This document shows, piece after piece, positions 57,194 through 64,000 of a stretch of DNA of 64,000 bases. The notes beneath the pieces were generated by a model. That model made no database searches. It was given only the letters and a program-made list of their open reading frames with translations, and was not told the DNA's origin. The translations under genes and the position numbers were made by a program. Numbering within the stretch: position 1 is the first letter of the stretch; each line of letters begins with the position of its first letter. The stretch is from Tolypothrix sp. FACHB-123 (GTDB lineage Bacteria; Cyanobacteriota; Cyanobacteriia; Cyanobacteriales; Nostocaceae), in contig NZ_JACJRE010000010.1 in the NCBI RefSeq assembly GCF_014697075.1, forward strand, positions 62,001 through 126,000, written 5' to 3'.

Positions 57194-57568
57194 GTGGTTT
57201 TTCAAAGAATTCAACGCTTTTATATTGTTAGCTTACTATTATTGCTACTTTTAACTGTAGCTAATGGAATTTTTGTCTATCTAGTTTCACCATTAAGAGA
57301 TCCAACATTTCAACCTAATAGCGCTAATGCAGGTTCCTTACTTCCTTGGATGAAAGGGGTAACAGAAACCCATTGGTTATGGGGAGCGAATATTTTAGCT
57401 TTTGCGCTTTCTAGCAATATCACGCTGATTACTTGGCAAAAATGGGTTGTTAACAAAAATCATCAATGGTTGCGTTTGATGCTGTTGGTATTGGGATGGA
57501 TATTACTATTTAGCTTTCTTTGGATGGCATTTCTTACTCACTTGTTCTCGCAATGGATAGTAGACTAA
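57194..57568 (+). CDS. Small integral membrane protein, unknown function
   Basis: A 124-residue protein from GTG 57194. Three membrane helices are visible: YIVSLLLLLLLTVANGIFVY, WGANILAFALSSNITLITW and LMLLVLGWILLFSFLWMAFL. A hydrophilic loop of about 30 residues (SPLRDPTFQPNSANAGSLLP) lies between the first two. The pattern does not match a family I know. It stands alone between repeat regions; a terminator-like hairpin on this strand is found 450 bases downstream. Confidence 0.7.
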   Translation: MVFQRIQRFYIVSLLLLLLLTVANGIFVYLVSPLRDPTFQPNSANAGSLLPWMKGVTETHWLWGANILAFALSSNITLITWQKWVVNKNHQWLRLMLLVLGWILLFSFLWMAFLTHLFSQWIVD

Positions 57569-58021
57569 GCGAGATATCAAGGGTGTATAGGAATCCGATT
57601 TGATTATTGAAAAAATCTCAGTATGTGTAAGTATGTGTAGGGTGGGTTATCACGAAGTGTAACGCACCGTATTCTCGGCTTTGATGCGTTGCGCTGCGCG
57701 ACAACACAACGCCAGTTTGCACAACGCTGGAAACCAGTAACGCACTGGAATTGGGGATGATACCCAGAATACTGGCTCCTGCTTGGTGATTGAGCTTGTG
57801 GAAGTGCTAACCTCTGCCTTTATTAATAAATCTGCTCCTAGGCGATCGCTAAATATTAAGAAATGATTAAAGCAATACCTCAGTAAAATTGGGTAGTAAC
57901 TGGGTAGAATATGGGTAGTTTCCCCCTATCTGAAACAGAGGGATTGAGTGATAATAAATTATATAAATGATCGCTGGCAAAGCTTTTTAAGCCGGCTATT
58001 TAATAAATATTTAGATACAGC
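57569..58021. other. Intergenic region with GC-rich palindromes
   Basis: The left part (about 57640-57760) contains a cluster of GTGCGTTA/TAACGCAC-related palindromes (AACGCACCG, GATGCGTTGCGCTGCGCGAC, CAGTAACGCACTGG), a common interspersed type. The right part reads GGGTAGTAACTGGGTAGAAT and ends in the hairpin at 58022. No coding frame is convincing. Confidence 0.5.
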
Positions 58022-58049
58022 AAAACCCTGAATTTTCATTCAGGGTTTT
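58022..58049 (+). terminator. Rho-independent terminator
   Basis: AAAACCCTGAA (58022-58032) and TTCAGGGTTTT (58039-58049) form an eleven-base stem, with T residues continuing on the plus strand to 58051. It can work in both directions. The leftward DUF3267 gene ends at 58118, so it may serve that gene; on the plus strand it would end a transcript from the 57194 gene or from an unannotated RNA. Confidence 0.75.
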
Positions 58050-58117
58050 TTAAATTTATCGTACATGCAAGAGCTTAAGACCAATACCCAACATTTTCGC
58101 GGCTTTGTTTTCAATAG

Positions 58118-59023
58118 CTATTCAATGCGTCTTTGGCGAAGCATACTAATTAAAAATCCTAGTAGCGCTAAACTCACAATTAGCCACAAAACCGATATCC
58201 AGTTAAACCCCAGACCAAATCCTTTGGCAGTATTTTCCCAGCGGAAAATCCAGAAGTCATTATTACCAATAATAAATGAAGGCACTTCTAAACTTTTTAA
58301 CAATGGTATCAGCAACAAACTAGAAATAAACAGCAACGCCACAGCCATCAAGGCGATATTTAACAGCGACTTTGCTAGCGAACGCGGTCTATTTTTATCA
58401 TTACTAGTAAATGGAAGCTGGCGGCGAGAAACATCAGGAGGTGCATAAATTGCCATACCTTCTTCCCTATCTTCCACTGCAACTGACTGGGGACAACGTA
58501 ATAATTGCACCGCCATCCAAATATCACCAATTGCGCCGCCTGTATTCAATGCAATTACCCAAATTAACCAAGGTGCTTGGGGAAAAATTGCTAGTAGTAA
58601 CAAACAGATAATATCAATAACTACTAATGGCGCTAGCGCAATGAAAATAAAAGTATTGCGGTGGAATAAATTGCCTGGTGCAGTTGCATAAGCTAGAGGT
58701 AATAAATATTTAACTTTTAATCCATAACGGGGCGAACCACCAAAAGCAGCAAATGCAACTCCATGCACTAATTCATGGACAATAATAGTTGCAAAAGTAA
58801 TCATGAAGAAAATCACAAAGGGGATAATTCCTCCCCAAATTCCAGCTTGAGAATTTTCTACAGTGAAAATCAGTGTTTCGTCGTGAATAAGAGAGTAATA
58901 CCAACTCGCAACTGCGGCTGCAAGTATTAACAGTAACGAACCTAAGGTAGTCCAAATCAGTGAGATTTCTGGAGTTAGGTGAAATACGTAAATCTTCTGG
59001 TGGCGATTTGTAACATTCATCAT
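58118..59023 (-). CDS. DUF3267 metalloprotease-like membrane protein
   Basis: A 301-residue membrane protein with about six helices. The HELVHG motif at residues 83-88 supplies HExxH (His83, Glu84, His87) inside a membrane helix, typical of site-2-protease-like zinc proteins of the DUF3267 family. A second segment with Gly-Asp (NTGGAIGDIWMAVQLLRCPQ) could supply the third ligand, as Asp does in S2P enzymes. The C-terminal 120 residues contain two further helices and a basic end. Its substrate is unknown. Monocistronic, leftward. Confidence 0.85.
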   Translation of the reverse strand: MMNVTNRHQKIYVFHLTPEISLIWTTLGSLLLILAAAVASWYYSLIHDETLIFTVENSQAGIWGGIIPFVIFFMITFATIIVHELVHGVAFAAFGGSPRYGLKVKYLLPLAYATAPGNLFHRNTFIFIALAPLVVIDIICLLLLAIFPQAPWLIWVIALNTGGAIGDIWMAVQLLRCPQSVAVEDREEGMAIYAPPDVSRRQLPFTSNDKNRPRSLAKSLLNIALMAVALLFISSLLLIPLLKSLEVPSFIIGNNDFWIFRWENTAKGFGLGFNWISVLWLIVSLALLGFLISMLRQRRIE

Positions 59024-59257
59024 TATTGTTATGTGTTACCCTTACCTTACAGGCTAATGATTTACAGCGTTTATTTCCTCACTCTGTAGGTTTATATTGT
59101 CGCCCACGCGATCGCAAACCAAAGAAATTATTATCAGTCAACAGTTAACCATCAACAGTTCTCAAAATTGTAGATAAAATATATTGGTCAGTGATATCGA
59201 TATTGCCCAAGTAGACTGGACAAGCACTGTTTTTGGTGTAGTTTTTGGGGGTAATGC

Positions 59258-61567
59258 TTGAGTTTATTTCATCGGTCTTACAGGCAAACTGCACCCAAGA
59301 GTAGGCAATGGCATGTGAAAAACCGTCTCTATTCTACTGGGATGTTTGTATTGGTTGTACTATCTCTCTCTAGTGGAATAGGCTATCGTTTTTATAACCA
59401 ACCACTACTAGATGTCGGAAAGATTGCTCCGCAAACGCTGATTGCGCCTAGTTCAGCTAATGTTGAAGATGTGACAACAACAGAGGAAAAACGCCGGGAA
59501 GCACGCAGCGGTGCTACTGCGGTTTGGGTTGTCAATCCACAGGTAAATGAGCAAATTCACCAAAATCTTCAGGAATTATTGCTCAAAGGCGCAGAAATCC
59601 GCGAACAGTTGGGTAATTTTCCCTTTGTCAAGACTTCTATATTGTCCACCTCAACGCAAACTTATTTGCGAGAAGCACCAGAACAGCAATGGCAGACATT
59701 ATTGCGAATCTTGGAGCAAAATGCTACTTTGTCTGGCTTAAGTTTTGAGCAACAGCGAGCTATCATTAACCTGCGGAATTATCGAAATGCTACCTCTTCC
59801 CAAGCTTTATCTCAACTATTAAAAGCGATCGCTCAAGCTCGTCAGCGTTATAATCTGACTCTAGCTATCCTCAAAGCAAATCCGCAGACTCAACCCCAAA
59901 CTATTTACGATGCAACTTTTTTAAACCTATCTGATGCAGATTGGCAAACCACTCAAGTCCAATTGCGTCAAACTTTAGAGCGAATGCTAGCACAGGGTAT
60001 TTATCCCGGTTTATCCTCGGATAACTTGAACTCTGCAATTAGTTTACAGGTGAGTGCTTCTATTCCCCAAACAGCACAACCTTTAGCCAGGCGATTGCTA
60101 TCAGCTGTCATCACCACCAATTTAATTAAAGACATCGAGCAAACTAAGCTGATTGCAGAACAAGCAGCGCAAGCAGTAGAACCGACAATAGTCAGCATTC
60201 AAAAAGGCGAAGTAATTATTAAGGCTGGGGAAACAATTACTCAAGCTGATTTTGTACTTTTAGATCACTTTAAGTTAAGTCAACGCGGTATTGATTGGCT
60301 ACGTCTGACACGTTTTACCGTTATTGTCGCCTTGACGGTGGTTATTTTTCGCCTAGTAGAAAGACGGTTTTACGCTAAGTTGCGACGTAAAGATTATATC
60401 TTAATTTTGCTTTTGACCCTCAGCGCGCCGCTGCTGTTATTCTTGAGCAAATCATTTACAGGTTTACCTGCCATTGGTTTATTAATTGGTAGCTTCTACG
60501 GTACAGCAATTGGCGGTACTGTCATGGGGTTGCTGACAATCTTGCTGACAATTGGCACAGAATTGAGATGGTACGATTTAATCCCTGGTGCGGCTGGCGG
60601 TATTCTCGGCGGCTTAATGGCGGGACAATGGCGATTTCCCGGTAGAGAAGGACTGCGAACGCGAGAAGAATTAGCTACCCTGGGTATTTTAATTGGTTTA
60701 ACCCAGGGACTTGTTTATTTATTAGTCAACACTGCGATCGCACCCCTTTGGTATAGTGTCTTAGGTACAGCAGCCCTCAATGGTTTAGCTGGCTTGCTTT
60801 GGAGCATCTTAGCACTAGGTTTAAGCCCCTACCTAGAAGCTTACTTTGACTTAGTCACCCCAATTCGGCTGGCGGAATTATCCAATCCCAACCGACCTTT
60901 ATTAAAACGCCTCGCCCATGAAACTCCGGGGACTTTCCAGCATACGCTATTTGTTGCCACTCTCGCAGAAGCCGCAGCTAGAGCATTAAATTGTCATGTG
61001 GAATTGGTGAGAGCGGGGATTCTTTATCATGACATTGGCAAAATGCATGACCCCTTGGGATTTATTGAAAATCAAATGGGAGAGCCAAATAAACATGATG
61101 CCATTAATGATCCTTGGAAAAGTGCAGAAATTATCAAAAAGCATGTCAGTGAAGGTCTGGTAATAGCTCGTCATTACAATTTACCTAGCGCCATTCAAGC
61201 TTTTATTCCCGAACACCAAGGAACTATATTAATCGAGTATTTCTACCAGCAAGCCAAGCAGCAACAGCAACAAAATCCAGCAATAGAAGTATCCCAAGCA
61301 GATTTTCGCTATGACGGGCCGATTCCCCAATCCAAAGAAACAGGAATAGCCATGCTAGCTGATGCTTGTGAAGCGGCGTTACGTTCGCAAAAAGATACTA
61401 CCCCAGAAGCAGCCTTAGCAATGGTAAATAAAATCCTCAAAGCACGTTGGCAAGATAATCAGTTAATAGATTCAGGATTAACAAGACAAGAAATGTCTCA
61501 AATTGCCCATATTTTTGTCCAGGTTTGGCAACAGTTCCATCACAAACGCATACCATATTCTAAGTGA
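59258..61567 (+). CDS. 7TMR-HDED / HD-domain phosphodiesterase (PgpH type)
   Basis: A 769-residue membrane protein; the TTG at 59258 follows GGGGG at good spacing, and no ATG in this frame lies closer than residue 29. One helix (about 29-43) precedes an extracytoplasmic domain (about 50-340), then seven helices (about 352-525), then a cytoplasmic HD domain: GTFQHTLFVATLAEAA (His562), HDIGK (591-595) and VIARHYNLP through IPEHQGT. This is PgpH architecture; PgpH hydrolyses c-di-AMP, which in cyanobacteria affects osmotic and night-time regulation. The window also has a DHH-type phosphoesterase gene, but there is no link between them. Confidence 0.9.
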   Translation: MSLFHRSYRQTAPKSRQWHVKNRLYSTGMFVLVVLSLSSGIGYRFYNQPLLDVGKIAPQTLIAPSSANVEDVTTTEEKRREARSGATAVWVVNPQVNEQIHQNLQELLLKGAEIREQLGNFPFVKTSILSTSTQTYLREAPEQQWQTLLRILEQNATLSGLSFEQQRAIINLRNYRNATSSQALSQLLKAIAQARQRYNLTLAILKANPQTQPQTIYDATFLNLSDADWQTTQVQLRQTLERMLAQGIYPGLSSDNLNSAISLQVSASIPQTAQPLARRLLSAVITTNLIKDIEQTKLIAEQAAQAVEPTIVSIQKGEVIIKAGETITQADFVLLDHFKLSQRGIDWLRLTRFTVIVALTVVIFRLVERRFYAKLRRKDYILILLLTLSAPLLLFLSKSFTGLPAIGLLIGSFYGTAIGGTVMGLLTILLTIGTELRWYDLIPGAAGGILGGLMAGQWRFPGREGLRTREELATLGILIGLTQGLVYLLVNTAIAPLWYSVLGTAALNGLAGLLWSILALGLSPYLEAYFDLVTPIRLAELSNPNRPLLKRLAHETPGTFQHTLFVATLAEAAARALNCHVELVRAGILYHDIGKMHDPLGFIENQMGEPNKHDAINDPWKSAEIIKKHVSEGLVIARHYNLPSAIQAFIPEHQGTILIEYFYQQAKQQQQQNPAIEVSQADFRYDGPIPQSKETGIAMLADACEAALRSQKDTTPEAALAMVNKILKARWQDNQLIDSGLTRQEMSQIAHIFVQVWQQFHHKRIPYSK

Positions 61568-61619
61568 TGGGCATGGGGCATTGGGCATGGGGCATTGGGC
61601 ATTGGGCATTGGGCATTGC
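61568..61619. repeat. STRR (GGGCATT heptamers)
   Basis: Seven or more GGGCATT/GGGCATG units begin at the pgpH-like gene's stop codon. The same heptamer array is found at 39041-39072 and 49209-49236. Confidence 0.85.
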
Positions 61620-61699
61620 TCACCATGTAAGGGTTTTCGTGGGTAAATTTTAATTTTCGATTTATACCAATTTGCCCAAAGATTGTAAAAGATGGGTAG

Positions 61700-61745
61700 G
61701 GGCACAACAATGTTGTGCCCTGGTAAATCATTGATGTGTCGCCAA
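61700..61745. repeat. GGGGCACAA-family palindrome, copy 3
   Basis: Arms GGGCACAA (61700-61707) and TTGTGCCC (61713-61720), then TCATTGATGTGTCGC. Compared with copy 1 at 22618-22662 the whole unit is inverted. It lies between the pgpH-like gene and glpK. Confidence 0.75.
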
Positions 61746-61809
61746 GATTATTTCAATTATTCAATCAAGATTTTTACCCCATGTAACCTAGAAATTTGAG
61801 ATAAATTCC

Positions 61810-63294
61810 ATGACTAAATATATTCTGGCATTTGACCAAGGTACTACCAGTTCGCGCTCGATTATATTTAACCGCAATGGCGATATCCTGACTATTGCCC
61901 AGAAAGAATTTCCGCAAATCTTTCCCCAACCAGGCTGGGTAGAGCATAATCCTGAGGAAATTTGGTCTTCGCAAATTGGCGTGGCCAATGAAGCTTTGGC
62001 GCGGATTGGTATTAAAGCGAGTGATATCGCGGCTATTGGTATTACTAATCAACGAGAAACTACGGTAGTTTGGGAGCGAACCACAGGCAAACCCATTTAT
62101 AATGCGATTGTTTGGCAAGATAGACGCACTGCCACAGAATGCGATCGCCTCAAGGCTGCTGGTTATGAGACAATATTCCAGCAGAAAACAGGATTAGTCA
62201 TCGATGCTTACTTTAGCGGCACAAAAATCAAGTGGTTGCTGGACAATGTACCCGATGCGCGCCAAAAAGCCGAACGTGGAGAATTGGCTTTTGGCACTGT
62301 TGATAGTTGGTTAGTTTGGAAGCTAACCCAAGGGGAACTGCATATTACAGATGTGACTAATGCTAGCCGCACTTTGCTGTTCAATATTCACACTCAACAA
62401 TGGGACGATGAATTATTATCCATTCTCGATATTCCCCGTTCTCTGTTGCCCCAAGTGCAAAGTTCATCAGAAGTATATGGCTATACATCCGAAGGTCTTT
62501 TAGGTAGCCGCATTGCTATTGCTGGCATTGCTGGAGACCAGCAAGCTGCAACCTTTGGGCAAGTATCCTTGGAATGTGGCATGGCAAAAAATACTTACGG
62601 TACAGGTTGCTTTATGCTACTGAATATTGGCGATCGCCCGATGCTATCTCAGCATAAGCTACTGACAACGATCGCCTGGTCAATTAAAGGACGCACCACT
62701 TATGCTTTAGAAGGTAGCATCTTCATTGCTGGGGCTGTTGTGCAATGGCTGCGTGACGGACTCGGCATTATTAAACACAGTGCAGATGTGGAAGCTCTAG
62801 CTACCAGCGTACCCGATAACGGTGGCGTGTATTTTGTCCCTGCCTTTGTCGGCTTGGGCACACCTTATTGGGATAGTTACGCTCGCGGTACAATTGTTGG
62901 TTTAACTCGCGGTTCCACCAGTGCCCATATTGCCCGTGCAGCCTTAGAAAGCATAGCTTATCAAACCGCTGATGTGATTGATGCTATGGGTCAAGATTCT
63001 CAATTAACACTTTCCCAACTGCGGGTAGATGGCGGCGCATCGCGCAACGATCTATTAATGCAGTTTCAAGCCGATATTCTTGGTGTCCCGGTTGTGCGTC
63101 CCAAAATTACCGAAACCACAGCCTTAGGAGCTGCTTATTTAGCAGGTTTAGCCGTTGGTTATTGGCAAAGCGAAGCCGAAATTGTCCAGCAATGGCAAGT
63201 TGAAAAACAATTTGAGCCAACAATGAGCACCGACCAGCGCTTAACATTATTGCACTCATGGCGACAAGCGATCGCTCATACGGTTTCACTTTAA
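61810..63294 (+). CDS. glpK: Glycerol kinase
   Basis: A 494-residue FGGY-family kinase that makes glycerol 3-phosphate. The N-terminal [14 protein letters not shown], the glycerol-binding [20 protein letters not shown] with the following WQDRRT, and the C-terminal [20 protein letters not shown] and [17 protein letters not shown] motifs are all present. Length matches typical GlpK. It lies 86 bases before glpD on the same strand, an operon for glycerol use; no glpF is in between. No E. coli EIIA-type regulation is implied. Confidence 0.96.
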   Translation: MTKYILAFDQGTTSSRSIIFNRNGDILTIAQKEFPQIFPQPGWVEHNPEEIWSSQIGVANEALARIGIKASDIAAIGITNQRETTVVWERTTGKPIYNAIVWQDRRTATECDRLKAAGYETIFQQKTGLVIDAYFSGTKIKWLLDNVPDARQKAERGELAFGTVDSWLVWKLTQGELHITDVTNASRTLLFNIHTQQWDDELLSILDIPRSLLPQVQSSSEVYGYTSEGLLGSRIAIAGIAGDQQAATFGQVSLECGMAKNTYGTGCFMLLNIGDRPMLSQHKLLTTIAWSIKGRTTYALEGSIFIAGAVVQWLRDGLGIIKHSADVEALATSVPDNGGVYFVPAFVGLGTPYWDSYARGTIVGLTRGSTSAHIARAALESIAYQTADVIDAMGQDSQLTLSQLRVDGGASRNDLLMQFQADILGVPVVRPKITETTALGAAYLAGLAVGYWQSEAEIVQQWQVEKQFEPTMSTDQRLTLLHSWRQAIAHTVSL

Positions 63295-63311
63295 AAATGA
63301 TACACATAGGC

Positions 63312-63352
63312 AGCAGGGGGGCAGGGAGCAGGGAGCAGGGGGCGGGGGGAAC
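63312..63352. repeat. STRR (GGGAGCA heptamers) between glpK and glpD
   Basis: GGCAGGGAGCAGGGAGCAGG-type repeats fill most of the gap between glpK and glpD. They are transcribed if the two genes share an mRNA. Confidence 0.75.
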
Positions 63353-63380
63353 CCCTCTAAATTAATTCAGGGGAATAATT

Positions 63381-64000
63381 GTGAATACACCAATAACCCG
63401 TGAAAATTTAATTAGGCAAATACACCAATGTCAAGAGTGGGATTTGATTGTCATTGGCGGTGGGGCGACGGGTTTGGGAACGGCTGTAGAAGCAGTCACG
63501 CGGGGCTACCGAACTCTACTTTTAGAAAAATATGACTTTGCCAAAGGCACCTCTAGCCGCTCAACAAAACTGATACATGGGGGAGTGCGGTATCTAGCAC
63601 AGGGAAACATTCATTTAGTCAGGGAAGCATTGCACGAACGGGGATTGTTGCGCCGCAATGCTCCTCACTTAGTACATGATTTGCAGTTTGTTGTACCTGG
63701 ATATACTTGGTGGTCTCAGCTGTTCTACGGTGCTGGGTTACAAATTTATGATTTACTATCTGGTCGTCTCAGCTTCGGACACAGTCAGTTTCTCAGCGAA
63801 CAAGGGACAATCTCGCGCCTACCAACTCTCAAAACTGCGGGGTTAAGAGGCGGAGTTGTCTATCATGACGGGCAGTTTGATGACGCTCGCCTTGCTATTA
63901 CCTTGTGGCAAACGCTACTTGATTATAACGGTGTGGCATTGAATTATTTTCCCGTTATTGGTTTGCGCAAACTTAGAGAACAGATAACAGGGGTGATGGC
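63381..64000 (+). CDS. glpD: FAD-dependent glycerol-3-phosphate dehydrogenase, N-terminal part
   Basis: An open frame from the GTG at 63381, preceded by AGGGGAATAATT, runs to the right edge (206 codons). It begins MNTPITRENLIRQIHQ and shows the FAD-binding Rossmann motif DLIVIGGGATGLGTAVEAV, then GTSSRSTKLIHGGVRYLAQG, the signature of GlpD/GlpA-type enzymes. They oxidise glycerol 3-phosphate at the membrane and pass electrons to quinone. The C-terminal part is outside the window. It is the natural partner of glpK, feeding dihydroxyacetone phosphate to glycolysis. The family is certain; only the gene's end is missing. Confidence 0.93.
   Translation, partial: MNTPITRENLIRQIHQCQEWDLIVIGGGATGLGTAVEAVTRGYRTLLLEKYDFAKGTSSRSTKLIHGGVRYLAQGNIHLVREALHERGLLRRNAPHLVHDLQFVVPGYTWWSQLFYGAGLQIYDLLSGRLSFGHSQFLSEQGTISRLPTLKTAGLRGGVVYHDGQFDDARLAITLWQTLLDYNGVALNYFPVIGLRKLREQITGVM

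Noticed and set aside
57630-57760. GC-rich palindrome cluster considered as an origin or attachment site
   Set aside because: The elements match common interspersed palindromes and no integrase, tRNA or dnaA gene is nearby.

Overview
The window looks like chromosomal DNA from a filamentous, probably heterocyst-forming cyanobacterium (Nostocales: Nostoc, Calothrix or Tolypothrix type). Support comes from frequent HIP1 octamers (GCGATCGC), many short tandemly repeated heptamers (STRR) between genes, an ndhA-ndhI-ndhG-ndhE cluster, a hormogonium-type hmp chemotaxis operon, and several families known mainly from cyanobacteria (DUF3352, DUF4079, DM13 lipoprotein, TPR-CHAT proteins). The genus is inferred; no rRNA is present.

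Layout. 0-3 kb: a gene cut by the left edge, two small conserved proteins (one DUF427), a Crp/Fnr regulator and a TOBE (molybdate-binding-type) protein. 3.2-11.3 kb: a five-gene leftward operon hmpA-hmpB-hmpC-hmpD-hmpE (PATAN-receiver, CheY-like, CheW-like, MCP, hybrid CheA), predicted to control type IV pilus motility. 12-17 kb: tRNA-Leu(UAG), alanine racemase, an HNH protein, a DHH phosphoesterase and SixA. 17.2-22.5 kb: citrate synthase, then ndhA-I-G-E and an NAD kinase, a core energy and pyridine-nucleotide block. 23-30 kb: a hemolysin/OlsB-type GNAT protein, a decayed RidA-family gene, a DM13 lipoprotein, a DUF4079 membrane protein coupled to a histidine kinase, and an MHYT-GAF histidine kinase. 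30-42 kb: small unknown genes, an MscS channel, adenosylhomocysteinase with a structured 5' leader, an unknown 306-residue protein, an OmpR regulator, a DUF3352 protein and an M1 aminopeptidase with a HEAT-like tail. 42-57 kb: an orphan antitoxin-like remnant, a kinase/receiver pair, two large TPR-CHAT (caspase-like) proteins, an Rpn-type nuclease gene and several repeat arrays. 57-64 kb: small membrane proteins, a DUF3267 metalloprotease-like protein, a PgpH-type HD phosphodiesterase, and glpK followed by glpD, which runs off the right edge.

The window is dominated by signalling (one chemosensory operon, three histidine kinases, two further response regulators, c-di-AMP turnover) laid over housekeeping metabolism. 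I see no phage, transposase, intact CRISPR-cas locus or biosynthetic cluster. The least explained parts are the repeat-rich 44-57 kb segment with its two CHAT proteins, a possible CRISPR remnant at 56.9 kb, the candidate regulatory RNA before ahcY, and two paired cysteines in the GAF domain of the motility receptor.
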